Source: Paenibacillus sp. FSL R5-0912
Lineage (GTDB): Bacteria; Bacillota; Bacilli; Paenibacillales; Paenibacillaceae
NCBI RefSeq assembly: GCF_000758605.1
Contig: NZ_CP009282.1
Location: 310,001-374,000, forward strand
Length of the DNA stretch: 64,000 bases
Reading direction: 5' to 3'
Each line of letters opens with the position of its first letter. Position 1 is the stretch's first letter. Below are positions 17,926 through 25,784 of the stretch, in pieces. The translations under genes were made by a program, and so were the position numbers. The notes beneath the pieces are model-generated. The model was not told the DNA's origin. It worked only from the letters and a program-made list of their open reading frames with translations, and searched no databases.

Positions 17926-18930
17926 ATGAAAATCAAAAAGACATTAGATCGGATTCCCGGCGGAATGATGCTGGTTCCACTGTTCCTGGGCGCGATCATT
18001 CACACCGCTTTTCCTGATGCAGGTGAATATTTCGGAGGCTTCACCAAAGGCCTGATGACAGGAACCGTGCCGATTCTGGCCGTATGGTTCTTCTGTATGG
18101 GGGCAGCAATTGATGTAAGAGCAACCGGAACGGTACTCCGCAAATCAGGTACGCTAGTATTGACCAAGATTGCTGTAGCATGGGTTGTTGCTGTAATCGC
18201 TATCCAGTTCCTGCCTGAGGGCGGTGTACAAACCGGCTTCTTCGCCGGACTATCGGTTCTCGCCATTATATCCGCAATGGATATGACCAACGGCGGCCTG
18301 TACGCTTCCATCATGCAGCAGTATGGTACCAAAGAAGAATCCGGAGCATTCGTGCTGATGTCACTTGAATCCGGCCCGCTCGTAACGATGCTTATTCTGG
18401 GCAGCACGGGTGTTGCCGTATTCGAACCGCATCTCTTCATCGGGGCTGTGCTTCCGTTCCTGATCGGCTTCATCCTGGGTAACCTGGATCATGACCTGCG
18501 TGCTTATTTCGGCAAAGCCACCCAGACACTCATTCCGTTCTTCGGCTTCGCACTGGGCAGCTCGATTGACCTCGGCGTTATCGTTGACACTGGCCTGCTC
18601 GGCATTCTGCTTGGTGTAGTGGTTATCATTATTACAGGTGTTCCGCTGATCCTGGCCGACAAATTCATCGGCCGCGGTAACGGCACCGCCGGACTTGCTG
18701 CCTCCAGTACTGCCGGAGCTGCTGTCGCCAACCCTATGCTGGTGGCGAACATGAAGCCGGAATTCCTGCCCGCAGCCCAGACAGCCACGGCGCTGGTAGC
18801 CGCCTCGGTTATCGTGACGTCCATTCTTGTTCCAATCATTACTGCCTACTATTCTGATTACATGAAGAAGAAGAACCCGCCCGCAGCAGAGGGTCCTATA
18901 GATGCTAAGATTCAAGAAGCAGCGGTGTAA
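17926..18930 (+). CDS. kdgT: 2-keto-3-deoxygluconate permease
   Basis: 334 residues, about ten hydrophobic segments. Family-typical stretches: [20 protein letters not shown] at the N-terminus, [30 protein letters not shown] and [12 protein letters not shown]. KdgT imports 2-keto-3-deoxygluconate, the end product of pectin/polygalacturonate breakdown, by proton symport. It follows the membrane AraC regulator and the TctC-like protein, from which a 183-bp gap with a cre-like site and a palindrome separates it, so it can have its own promoter. GAGAGGT precedes the ATG. GH105 at 3.6 kb makes a precursor of the same compound inside the cell, so the window has two entries to one pathway. Confidence 0.93.
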   Translation: MKIKKTLDRIPGGMMLVPLFLGAIIHTAFPDAGEYFGGFTKGLMTGTVPILAVWFFCMGAAIDVRATGTVLRKSGTLVLTKIAVAWVVAVIAIQFLPEGGVQTGFFAGLSVLAIISAMDMTNGGLYASIMQQYGTKEESGAFVLMSLESGPLVTMLILGSTGVAVFEPHLFIGAVLPFLIGFILGNLDHDLRAYFGKATQTLIPFFGFALGSSIDLGVIVDTGLLGILLGVVVIIITGVPLILADKFIGRGNGTAGLAASSTAGAAVANPMLVANMKPEFLPAAQTATALVAASVIVTSILVPIITAYYSDYMKKKNPPAAEGPIDAKIQEAAV

Positions 18931-18990
18931 GACATCGGATAACAACATATTTAATACACATATAAGTGATTGAGATCTATGTTCTTTTAA

Positions 18991-19029
18991 ACCTCCGGAC
19001 GCTATTACGGCTGCTCCGGGGGCTTTTTT
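18991..19029 (+). terminator. Terminator after kdgT
   Basis: CCTCCGGA pairs with TCCGGGGG across a ~15-base loop, followed by CTTTTTTG. Confidence 0.7.
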
Positions 19030-19161
19030 GTGATTAGGCTAGAGCTGGAAAAAGGCATGGCTGCAATCAATCTACATTTTACATAAAATTGATTTTATAG
19101 AAACAAATATGATTGATTAGCGTCTAAATATAGAAATCTATCATCCTTGGAGAGATTAAAA

Positions 19162-19794
19162 ATGAAAAAACTATTGAAAATAGGAATATCAGGATTGGCC
19201 TTGACCCTAGTGTTTAGTGCGGGAGCCTATGCGGCTACAGTAGCTCCAAAAATAATTGTAAATGGTAATCAAGTGAAAATTCAGACTCAGCTTAAGATTA
19301 TTAATGGTACGGTCTATGTCCCGATTCGGGCCATTTCAGAAGGATTTGACGCCAGTATTCAGTGGGACAATAGAAGTAAAACCGTTTATGTAGATTCTGA
19401 TCCGAATTTCGGAATGGAGCGCAGCAACGTTGCTTATGTAGCAAACCGGAACTTAGCATACAGATGGATTATGGCTTATGACGAACGAGACCATCAAGGA
19501 GTTCTCGATGTAGTTACGCCTGATTTTAAGACTGACATCTACAACGAAAGCTTTCCAATAGGTACGTACAATATGGGAACGATTGTTGATATGAAGGCTG
19601 TTGCAAGTACAGACACCACCCTAACTGTGCGGATTGTTCAGAGAGTGACTGCAGAAGATGAGTACAAGGTGAAAGTGGAACGATGGAATTTTGTTTTTGG
19701 ACAAGGGAAAATTAAATCCATGAAAATTGTACCGGACACTGCAAAATATCTGGACCGGTACACCCTTTTCCCGGGAGCTAACTTTGGAATATAG
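19162..19794 (+). CDS. Exported protein with copper-amine-oxidase-type stalk domain
   Basis: 210 residues from ATG 19162, which has GGAGAG 8 bases upstream; a TTG five codons earlier lies on that ribosome site and is rejected. The Sec signal peptide MKKLLKIGISGLALTLVFSAGAYAA ends in AYAA. Residues 30-80 form the stalk domain common in Paenibacillus wall proteins (KIIVNGNQVKIQTQ, VYVPIRAISEGFDASIQWDN, KTVYVDS). The C-terminal ~120 residues look like a small cone-shaped NTF2/SnoaL-type fold (AYRWIMAYDERDHQGVLDVVTPDF) but I am not sure. The gene converges with 19800-20693, leaving five bases between stop codons. Confidence 0.85.
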   Translation: MKKLLKIGISGLALTLVFSAGAYAATVAPKIIVNGNQVKIQTQLKIINGTVYVPIRAISEGFDASIQWDNRSKTVYVDSDPNFGMERSNVAYVANRNLAYRWIMAYDERDHQGVLDVVTPDFKTDIYNESFPIGTYNMGTIVDMKAVASTDTTLTVRIVQRVTAEDEYKVKVERWNFVFGQGKIKSMKIVPDTAKYLDRYTLFPGANFGI

Positions 19795-19799
19795 GTTCC

Positions 19800-20693
19800 T
19801 TACTCCGGGATCGCCCGGATCAAATCAACGTAATTAAGTCCTGTGTATTTAAATGTTTGTACAGTGCCATCACTAAGGGTGTGATGACCACTATAAACAC
19901 CGTTGCTAAAACTAAAAGAATCCTTAAACATTTCGGATATATACACTGGTTTCACACCGCCGAATGTAGTTGCCGGATAACCGGGGATATCTGCCTCAGA
20001 AACCTGCCATACGGCTGTTGCTGTTCCCTCTTTGATCTCAACGACTGTTGTTATTTCTCCATTGCTGTAAATGTAGCGGGTGGCGTCATCAGAAGCAAAG
20101 GAATACAGGTAGTAATCGGATTGATCACTTTGTGCACTGGTGCCAGGCTTAAAGGAGTACATAACCGGCAACGAAATGGCGGCCAGACGGGCCTGCTGTA
20201 TATCCGCTGAATGAATGGCCTGAGGATCACGAGTGAAATTCCCGGATTGAATGAATACAATTTCTCTTATCTTTTCATAATGCACACTGTATCCAAAAGC
20301 CTCACTGACAAACTTTGCCGGAACCATGAGGCGCCCGTTATAATTATTGGCTTCACTGTCCATTTGCACAGGTTGTCCATTTTTATAAGCAATGGGCTGG
20401 CCTTGGGTCATTCGGAAGATATCCTTGGAGGAATTCGTGATCGTTACAGTATGATCTGTAGCATTCCATGAATATTGGAGTCCTAAGGAAGCAAGCGCCC
20501 GGATTGGCAGCATGATTCTGCCAGACTGAATAAACGGATTAGTATCGGTGGAAATAAAAGAACCGTTGATGTTGACTTGGATAGGTCTTGTTGTTGATTG
20601 GGCTGGGCTGGCAGCGGAGGAGGCGGGGTTACTACTGGGAAATATGAATAAGAGGATCAGACAGACCGGAACTAACCTTTTTAAGAGAGTCAT
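19800..20693 (-). CDS. Exported stalk-domain (copper amine oxidase N-terminal type) protein
   Basis: 297 residues. Signal peptide at 1-28 (LVPVCLILLFIFPSSNPASSAA), then two half-repeats of the stalk domain: VNINGSFISTDTNPFIQSGRIMLPIRALASLGLQYSW and YNGRLMVPAKFVSEAFGYSVHY. The C-terminal ~130 residues are of unknown fold (YYLYSFASDDATRYIYSNGE). Stalk domains in this genus are cell-wall associated and frequently fused to unrelated catalytic or binding modules. It converges with another stalk-domain gene; the two are not close copies. Confidence 0.85.
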   Translation of the reverse strand: MTLLKRLVPVCLILLFIFPSSNPASSAASPAQSTTRPIQVNINGSFISTDTNPFIQSGRIMLPIRALASLGLQYSWNATDHTVTITNSSKDIFRMTQGQPIAYKNGQPVQMDSEANNYNGRLMVPAKFVSEAFGYSVHYEKIREIVFIQSGNFTRDPQAIHSADIQQARLAAISLPVMYSFKPGTSAQSDQSDYYLYSFASDDATRYIYSNGEITTVVEIKEGTATAVWQVSEADIPGYPATTFGGVKPVYISEMFKDSFSFSNGVYSGHHTLSDGTVQTFKYTGLNYVDLIRAIPE

Positions 20694-20777
20694 GAGTCAT
20701 TCATTCCTTCCATTTATTTGTATCTATTGATTATAACGTGAATTCAGGAGAATGTTAAAGATTGAGAATACACGGGC

Positions 20778-20823
20778 AAAGAAACAAGCCTTCCAGATGC
20801 CGTCAGGGCATAGGGAGGCTTTG
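20778..20823 (-). terminator. Terminator of the AraC/GyrI-like gene
   Basis: On the minus strand AAGCCTCCC pairs imperfectly with GGAAGGCTT, followed by GTTTCTTT. It lies 18 bases after the stop codon at 20841. Confidence 0.6.
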
Positions 20824-20840
20824 TCAGGAACGCATTATTG

Positions 20841-21719
20841 TTATTTCTTCACCACAGGAATCCATACCTCACAGATCGATTCTTCATGGCTGTCATCCGT
20901 CCAGTAGTATTTCTCCATGCACGGTCCTTCCGCTTGCTCAAAGCCTGCCGAGGGGAACCACTCCGCATAAATTCTCCGCCACACATTCAGGATCTCCATT
21001 CCCATCTCAGTGTCCTCGGAATACGTATCACGGCTATCGAATACAGCATACGTCTGGTCAGGCACGCTCAGGTGGTCAAGCTCCTCCGGGACGTCCTGTC
21101 CTTCCGGCAACACGGTTCCCATCAGATACCGTTTCGTTCCATCCTCATTGAAGTCGTAATAATAGCCGAACAGCAGCGAACCTGCGGGTCTCCCGGCACA
21201 TTCGTTAATCCGGTCATGCGTACCATCATTCCAGATTTTCTCTACGAACGCGGGTATTTCTGTGTAAGCATCCTTGTGAACGATAACCTCTTTTCCAATG
21301 ACGAGGCAACCCTTCTCTTCCACCATCCGATAATTCATTTCAGTTTCTCCTTTGATCTGAATTTGAAAGGAGATGCGGGGAAACGATTTGAGCTTCACGT
21401 TCTGTTTCTTCGCCATATTCGGGGTTACCCCATGCACCCGTTGAAACGCTTTGGCGAAGGACTCCGGCGTCTCGTACCCATACTTCAGCGCAATGTCGAT
21501 CACCTTGCCGTCCGTTCCGGCCAGCTCTTCCGCCGCCAGCGTCAGCCGCCTGTTGCGTACATATTCAGTAACGGTAAAGCCCGTCAAGGCATGGAACATC
21601 CGCTGAAAATGGTATTTCGAGGTCATCGCTGCTCCGGCGATATCCTCAACTCCTATGGCGGAGCTCAAGTTCTGCTCCACATAATCAATCGCCTGCTGAA
21701 GCAGCCGGATCGTCTCCAA
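20841..21719 (-). CDS. AraC-family regulator with GyrI-like effector-binding domain
   Basis: 292 residues. The N-terminal ~105 residues are the AraC double helix-turn-helix (IDYVEQNLSSAIGVEDIAGAA, MTSKYHFQRMFHALTG, DIALKYGYETPESFAKAF). Residues ~115-290 are a GyrI-like/AraC_E_bind domain (RISFQIQIKGETEMNYRMVEEKGCLVIGK...YWTDDSHEESICEVWIPVVKK). This Rob/BltR-like layout binds hydrophobic small molecules and usually controls efflux or detoxification. A downstream VOC protein on the same strand starts about 490 bases upstream and could be in its regulon. The gap to 21811 is short and contains only leader sequence. Confidence 0.88.
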   Translation of the reverse strand: METIRLLQQAIDYVEQNLSSAIGVEDIAGAAMTSKYHFQRMFHALTGFTVTEYVRNRRLTLAAEELAGTDGKVIDIALKYGYETPESFAKAFQRVHGVTPNMAKKQNVKLKSFPRISFQIQIKGETEMNYRMVEEKGCLVIGKEVIVHKDAYTEIPAFVEKIWNDGTHDRINECAGRPAGSLLFGYYYDFNEDGTKRYLMGTVLPEGQDVPEELDHLSVPDQTYAVFDSRDTYSEDTEMGMEILNVWRRIYAEWFPSAGFEQAEGPCMEKYYWTDDSHEESICEVWIPVVKK

Positions 21720-21810
21720 ATCCTCACCTTTCCTTTCAAGTTCATTGTAGAGAAACCGTCAGAGCGGTTCCTGACCGGGAATGCTTTGATTTGTCCATCC
21801 GTAGCTTCAG

Positions 21811-22206
21811 CTAAACCAGCTCCTGAGCAATCTCCCAAATATGTCCTGCGGGGTCTGCGAAGCTGGCTGTGCGGATGCCCCAAGGCCGGTTCATAGGCCC
21901 GCTAAGCAGGCTTACGCCGCATGCAGTTAATTCTGTGCATACCGCATCCACATCTTCTACGCGGATCGTGAACTGAAACCGTGATCCGGCCTCGCGGCTG
22001 GCAACGGCAGCGGGCTCAATCAGCCCGGGGGCTTCGGATATTTGCAGCAGATTGATGCTCATATTGCCGAAATCATAGACGGCCGAGTTCTCGTCCGCAT
22101 ACACATAGGCAAGGCCAAAGACCTCCTGATAGAACGCCATGGTCTGCGGCAGATCCTCAACGAACAACGTTACCACACTGATATTCCGTGATCCCAGGTT
22201 ACTCAT
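21811..22206 (-). CDS. VOC-family (glyoxalase/bleomycin-resistance-like) protein
   Basis: 131 residues from ATG 22206; an ATG three codons earlier (22215) is only two bases from GGAG and therefore less likely. Two beta-alpha-beta-beta-beta modules: VVTLFVEDLPQTMAFYQEVFGL and FQFTIRVEDVDAVCTELTACGV...RTASFADPAGHIWEIAQ. The metal-site Glu at the end (WEIA) is present. The family includes glyoxalases, dioxygenases and antibiotic-binding proteins, so the substrate is unknown. It may be co-transcribed with the AraC/GyrI regulator downstream (92-base gap). Confidence 0.85.
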   Translation of the reverse strand: MSNLGSRNISVVTLFVEDLPQTMAFYQEVFGLAYVYADENSAVYDFGNMSINLLQISEAPGLIEPAAVASREAGSRFQFTIRVEDVDAVCTELTACGVSLLSGPMNRPWGIRTASFADPAGHIWEIAQELV

Positions 22207-22230
22207 GTTTGTCATCGCTCCAATTCCTGT

Positions 22231-22493
22231 TCATATTTTACTTTCAAACACTCCTAGCGTTTTCCTCATATATTCCGTACGATGCGTTTCCTGAAACCCA
22301 AGGCTGTCATAGAGCTGTCTGCCCTCATTAGGCTGGGCAACCACCGAACCCGGGAAGCAGCCGACACGGACGCGCATTTCATGAAAAGCAGTGGCATACA
22401 ACGAGTGGGCTGGAAGAAAATCTTCATCTGTATACAGCCTTACGGGAACCTCTTTCAGATATCCGCTATGAACGCTTCGGTAACAAGGACTAC
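22231..22493 (-). pseudogene. Remnant of a GNAT acetyltransferase gene with internal deletion
   Basis: Reading the minus strand, one frame runs from an in-frame stop near 22496 to a stop at 22231-22233 with no start codon of its own. It gives GYLKEVPVRLYTDEDFLPAH, a segment like the middle of a GNAT protein, joined directly to QPNEGRQLYDSLGFQETHRT and EYMRKTLGVFESK. The latter is a clear C-terminus of a GNAT fold (alpha-4/beta-6/beta-7, 'LYDSLGF'). The acetyl-CoA-binding loop (RxxGxG/A) is missing, consistent with an internal deletion. About 85 codons remain of a usual ~150-170. Confidence 0.6.
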
Positions 22494-22727
22494 TCTACCG
22501 CCAGAGAATTATTAACCCAGGATGCGGAAGCTGGCACAGACCTCAGGTGCATTAGCCTCTGAGTCCTCCTAATTAAATTGAGACGTAGCTTATACATTTC
22601 AATGGAATTTAATTCTATTTATCGCCAGTGATTATTGCATAGAATAAGGGGTATTTCAACCAAATTGTACATTGAGGGCTGCAGACTGGATGTGGTGCGA
22701 ACAAAAGCCAGGGCAGTTTCTCCGCTT

Positions 22728-22910
22728 GCGGACTACAGTTCCGTTATGTTGCTGAAATTACCTGCTGGGCAGCTGTCGCGGACTACAGAGTCTTTATTTC
22801 CCGGATTCCCCCGCAGATTGCCCCCTGCAACAGGGGATAAGGTCTTTTCAGTCCGCATGGTGCGGAAAAAGCCCTGATTTTGAAAATTAGCGGATTCTCA
22901 GTCCGCAAGT
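22728..22910. repeat. Gene-free stretch with short repeats and hairpins
   Basis: GCGGACTACAG occurs at 22728-22738 and again at 22778-22788, exactly 50 bases apart. Short hairpins built on the same word follow: TCCGCATGGTGCGGA near 22852 and GCGGA-TTCTCAG-TCCGC near 22892. I see no open frame in 22500-23100. The look is that of a dispersed intergenic repeat of this genus, now degenerate. Confidence 0.4.
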
Positions 22911-23061
22911 AGAGGCACGCGATTCACTACCCGATCAAAGTGTTTAACACCATAGCTTCAGCAGGCCAGCAAGCGTGCAGATTCAGGCCGATCTACATCT
23001 GCCGCTACCCCTGCCCACTGTCGTAATCTTGCTCTCCTATTTCAATATGCTGCATAAGCCA

Positions 23062-23079
23062 AAACGAATCGTTTATACT
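23062..23079 (+). promoter_or_regulatory. Candidate AdaA operator and -10 of the ada operon
   Basis: AAACGA-A-TCGTTT (23062-23074), an inverted repeat with 6-bp arms, runs directly into a -10 element TATACT (23074-23079). No good -35 is present, as expected of an activator-dependent promoter. The start codon of adaA is 22 bases downstream. Confidence 0.4.
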
Positions 23080-23100
23080 GGCGGTAAGAGGTGATGAGGG

Positions 23101-23670
23101 ATGGAGCCGCAATTATTTGAGCGTATATATGAAACAGTGGTGCGGCGTGAGCCGACCTATGACGGTGTTTACTATACAGCGGTGCTGACGACACGTATTG
23201 TCTGTCGGCCTTCCTGCCGGGCAAGAACGCCGAAGGCAGCCAATGTGGTATTCTACGGCTCCTTGCAGGAGGCTGTCCGCGAGGGATTCCGGCCCTGCAA
23301 AAGATGCCGCCCCGAAGAAGGCGGCACCCTCAGGCCGGATGCCGTGCTGGCGGCGCAGGCGGATGCCATTATGGACGGGCAGTTCGGGAGCAAGCTGACA
23401 CTGCAGTCGATGGCGGAGCAGCTGAAGGTCAGCCCGTTCCATCTGCAGCGGACCTACAAGCGGGTAACCGGCCTGTCGCCTGCTGCCAGACTGGATGATC
23501 TGCGCGCGGGGGAAGCCCGCAGGCTGTTGACAGAGACGGATACAGGCATTGCCGATGTAGGCAAGGCAGTTGGATTCCGCAGCGCGTCCCACTTCGCAGC
23601 CTGGTTCGTCAAGAAATCCGGTCTGTCCCCTACGGAGTATCGCAGTAAGCATAATGAGGGAGGAAATTAG
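23101..23670 (+). CDS. adaA: AdaA-type methylphosphotriester acceptor and AraC-type activator
   Basis: 189 residues. The N-terminal Ada zinc domain carries the four cysteines C35, C39, C66 and C69 (CRPSCRA, PCKRCRP); the first is the methyl acceptor from DNA phosphotriesters in the family. Residues ~90-185 are an AraC helix-turn-helix (LTLQSMAEQLKVSPFHLQRTYKRVTG, DVGKAVGFRSASHFAAWF). Transfer of a methyl group turns the protein into an activator of the adaptive response to alkylation. As in Bacillus subtilis, activator (adaA) and methyltransferase (adaB) are separate genes in one operon; adaB starts two bases after this stop, and alkA follows. Confidence 0.93.
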   Translation: MEPQLFERIYETVVRREPTYDGVYYTAVLTTRIVCRPSCRARTPKAANVVFYGSLQEAVREGFRPCKRCRPEEGGTLRPDAVLAAQADAIMDGQFGSKLTLQSMAEQLKVSPFHLQRTYKRVTGLSPAARLDDLRAGEARRLLTETDTGIADVGKAVGFRSASHFAAWFVKKSGLSPTEYRSKHNEGGN

Positions 23671-23671
23671 G

Positions 23672-24250
23672 ATGAATATGAATATAAACCAGAGTCCGAA
23701 CCGGAACATGATATATCACCATACCCTGAATCTCGGAAATCGGGAATGGACCCTATGGGCCAGCAACAAGGGACTTATCCGCGTGTCCTATCCGCAGGAT
23801 GGAGGGCAGCTGCCGGCCGCCTGGCTGAAGATGTATGCTCCGGACTATGAATTCCTGGAGGGTGCCAGGAGGTTTGAGCAGCTTGGGGTTATAGAGCTGC
23901 TGCGCCGTTATTTTGATGGAGAAACGGTCGATTTCAACAGTCTTGCGCTTGATCTATGGGGCACTCCGTTTCAGCAGGAGGTATGGCGGGGGCTGCTTAC
24001 GATCCCGCATGGTGAGGTTGCAACCTACAAGGAGTTGGCTGCACGGATTGGCAGACCGCTGGCGGTCCGTGCTGTCGGTACGGCTAACGGACAGAATCCG
24101 CTGCCGGTCATTGTGCCCTGCCACCGGGTGATCGGTGCGAACGGCACATTAACGGGTTACCGGGGCGGTCTGCAGCTCAAGCAGGAGCTGCTTCAGCTGG
24201 AGGGAATTCTAAATGTGAAGGCGGCGGGCCATGAACGATTTGCTTTTTGA
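23672..24250 (+). CDS. adaB: Methylated-DNA--protein-cysteine methyltransferase
   Basis: 192 residues from ATG 23672 (GAGGGAGG upstream); the frame is open further upstream but that overlaps adaA and has no ribosome site. The acceptor motif IVPCHRVIG is intact with the cysteine at about residue 150. It is preceded by the helix-turn-helix region GTPFQQEVWRGLLTIPHGEVATYKELAARIG and followed by GYRGGLQLKQELLQLEG. It removes alkyl groups from O6-methylguanine in a single-turnover suicide reaction. Second gene of the adaA-adaB-alkA operon; its last 20 bases overlap the start of alkA. Confidence 0.93.
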   Translation: MNMNINQSPNRNMIYHHTLNLGNREWTLWASNKGLIRVSYPQDGGQLPAAWLKMYAPDYEFLEGARRFEQLGVIELLRRYFDGETVDFNSLALDLWGTPFQQEVWRGLLTIPHGEVATYKELAARIGRPLAVRAVGTANGQNPLPVIVPCHRVIGANGTLTGYRGGLQLKQELLQLEGILNVKAAGHERFAF

Positions 24251-25130
24251 GCTGCCGCTGCCGGAGGATTTCAACCTGGACGCCTGTCTGGAGTACATGA
24301 ACCGTTCGCCGCTGGAATGCCTGTTCCAGACGGATGACTCGGGAGTGACCCGGATGTTCAAGCTGGAGGACGGCCCGGTCCTAATCCGGTTAAGTGTGCC
24401 TGAAGGCAACAGGCTGAGCGTAACCCGGCTGCACGGCGCTGTCCCCGGCGTCCTGGAGCAGGAATGGCTGGCCCGTTATATTGTAGAGTGGTTCGATCTG
24501 GACCGTGATCTTACCCCGTTCTACCGGCTGGCGGAAGCAGATCCTCTGCTCCGGCCGCTGGCAATTCAGCACCGGGGGCTGCGGATTATCGGCATCCCGG
24601 ATCTGTTCGAGGCATTATGCTGGGCGATTCTGGGCCAGCAGGTGAACCTGGCTTTTGCCTACAGGCTGAAGCAGCGGCTGACCGAAGTGTATGGAGAATC
24701 TCTGGAGTGGGGAGGCCGGACCTACTACCGGTTCCCCGGACCGGGGGTCTTCTCGGAGGTGCAGATCGAAGAACTGTGCGCCTTGCAGCTGACCCGCAGC
24801 AAAGCACAGACGATCCTCACGGTCGCCTCGCTGATCGCAAGCGGAGAGCTGAGCCGTGAAGAGCTGCTGGCGCTTCCGTCTCCGGCCGCCGCCGAGCAGC
24901 GGCTGCTGCAGATCCGCGGGATCGGCCCGTGGACCTCGCAGTATGTACGTATGCGCTGCCTGCGGGATAGCTCCTCATATCCCGTCGGCGATGTCGGCCT
25001 GCAGAACGTGATCAAGTTCCTCACCGGTATGGACCGCAAGCCTACGCCTGCGGAACTGCTCGTCCTGGCCCAGCCCTGGCAGGGCTGGGAGGCTTACGCC
25101 ACATTTTATCTGTGGCGGGCATTATATTAG
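24231..25130 (+). CDS. alkA: DNA-3-methyladenine glycosylase II (AlkA, HhH-GPD)
   Basis: 299 residues. The N-terminal AlkA domain (residues 1-100) is followed by the helix-hairpin-helix-GPD fold: ALCWAILGQQVNLAFAYRLKQRL, then LLQIRGIGPWTSQYVRMRCL (hairpin) and YPVGDVGLQN, where the Asp is the catalytic residue. It excises alkylated purines to start base-excision repair. ATG at 24231 lies inside the adaB end with GGCGGGCC just upstream; coupling to adaB is likely. A strong terminator closes the operon. Confidence 0.92.
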   Translation: MNDLLFELPLPEDFNLDACLEYMNRSPLECLFQTDDSGVTRMFKLEDGPVLIRLSVPEGNRLSVTRLHGAVPGVLEQEWLARYIVEWFDLDRDLTPFYRLAEADPLLRPLAIQHRGLRIIGIPDLFEALCWAILGQQVNLAFAYRLKQRLTEVYGESLEWGGRTYYRFPGPGVFSEVQIEELCALQLTRSKAQTILTVASLIASGELSREELLALPSPAAAEQRLLQIRGIGPWTSQYVRMRCLRDSSSYPVGDVGLQNVIKFLTGMDRKPTPAELLVLAQPWQGWEAYATFYLWRALY

Positions 25131-25158
25131 CGCGCGGCAGGTGCGGAGTCGTGACGGC

Positions 25159-25203
25159 CAAAAGCACTGTCTCACCGGATGATCCGGGAGACAGTGCTTT
25201 TTG
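25159..25203 (+). terminator. Terminator of the ada operon
   Basis: AAAGCACTGTCTC pairs perfectly with GAGACAGTGCTTT (13 bp), with an inner CCGGAT/ATCCGG, followed by TTTTG. Confidence 0.88.
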
Positions 25204-25243
25204 TATCCTGCGCCTGAAGAGTTCACCTTAGCCGGCTTGAGCT

Positions 25244-25669
25244 TTATTGCGCCCGCTTCGTGAAGATCTGGAAGCATACGCCGAACTTATCGGTAACCAT
25301 GCCATAGGCCGGACTGAAATAAGCCGGAGCCAGCTCGATATCAACCGTTCCGCCTGCCTTGAGCGAGTGATACAGCTGCTGCGCTTCTTCAGTGGTATCC
25401 ACCGTGATACAGATGGTGATGCCATTGCCATGACTCAGCGGCTGGCCAACCTCCTGATCTGCAACGAAAAACTTGGTGTCACCCACCAGCAGGACGGAAT
25501 GAGCTATACGCGCTTTTTCCTGTTCGGTCATCGGGAAGTCAGGGTTCTGCGGGCCTTCGCCCACAGTTTGCTTGAAGAGCAGCGTAGTACCCAGCGCCTC
25601 CTGATAAAAGGCAATTGCCTCACTTGCTGTACCGTCCACCAGAATAAAAGGGTTGATTTGCAGGGTCAT
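25244..25669 (-). CDS. VOC-family PhnB-like protein
   Basis: 141 residues from ATG 25669, chosen for AAGGAGCG 11 bases upstream. The sequence resembles the PhnB / 3-demethylubiquinone methyltransferase-like branch of the VOC superfamily: INPFILVDGTASEAIAFYQEALGTTLLFKQ, KIARIAHSVLLVG-like strand, and YGMVTDKFGVCFQIF at the end. These proteins are frequent in soil Firmicutes and mostly uncharacterised. Divergent from the WYL-domain regulator at 25785; a palindrome in the 115-bp gap could let that regulator control both genes. Confidence 0.85.
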   Translation of the reverse strand: MTLQINPFILVDGTASEAIAFYQEALGTTLLFKQTVGEGPQNPDFPMTEQEKARIAHSVLLVGDTKFFVADQEVGQPLSHGNGITICITVDTTEEAQQLYHSLKAGGTVDIELAPAYFSPAYGMVTDKFGVCFQIFTKRAQ

Positions 25670-25740
25670 GCCTAATTCGCTCCTTATGATGTTCAATTTG
25701 CCTTAGCTAACCGGCTTGATTATAGTGTAGTGTATGATAG

Positions 25741-25755
25741 TGACAGGTATTGTCA
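25741..25755. promoter_or_regulatory. Palindrome TGACA-N5-TGTCA between VOC and WYL genes
   Basis: TGACAGGTATTGTCA lies between the divergent starts at 25669 and 25785. Its place and symmetry suit an operator for the adjacent WYL/DeoR-type regulator. Confidence 0.45.
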
Positions 25756-25784
25756 TAGTTAGAATAATAAATGGAGTGAAGCTC

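Noticed and set aside
22635..22877. 80-codon plus-strand frame
   Set aside because: Falls on the GCGGACTACAG repeat region with hairpins; no ribosome site.
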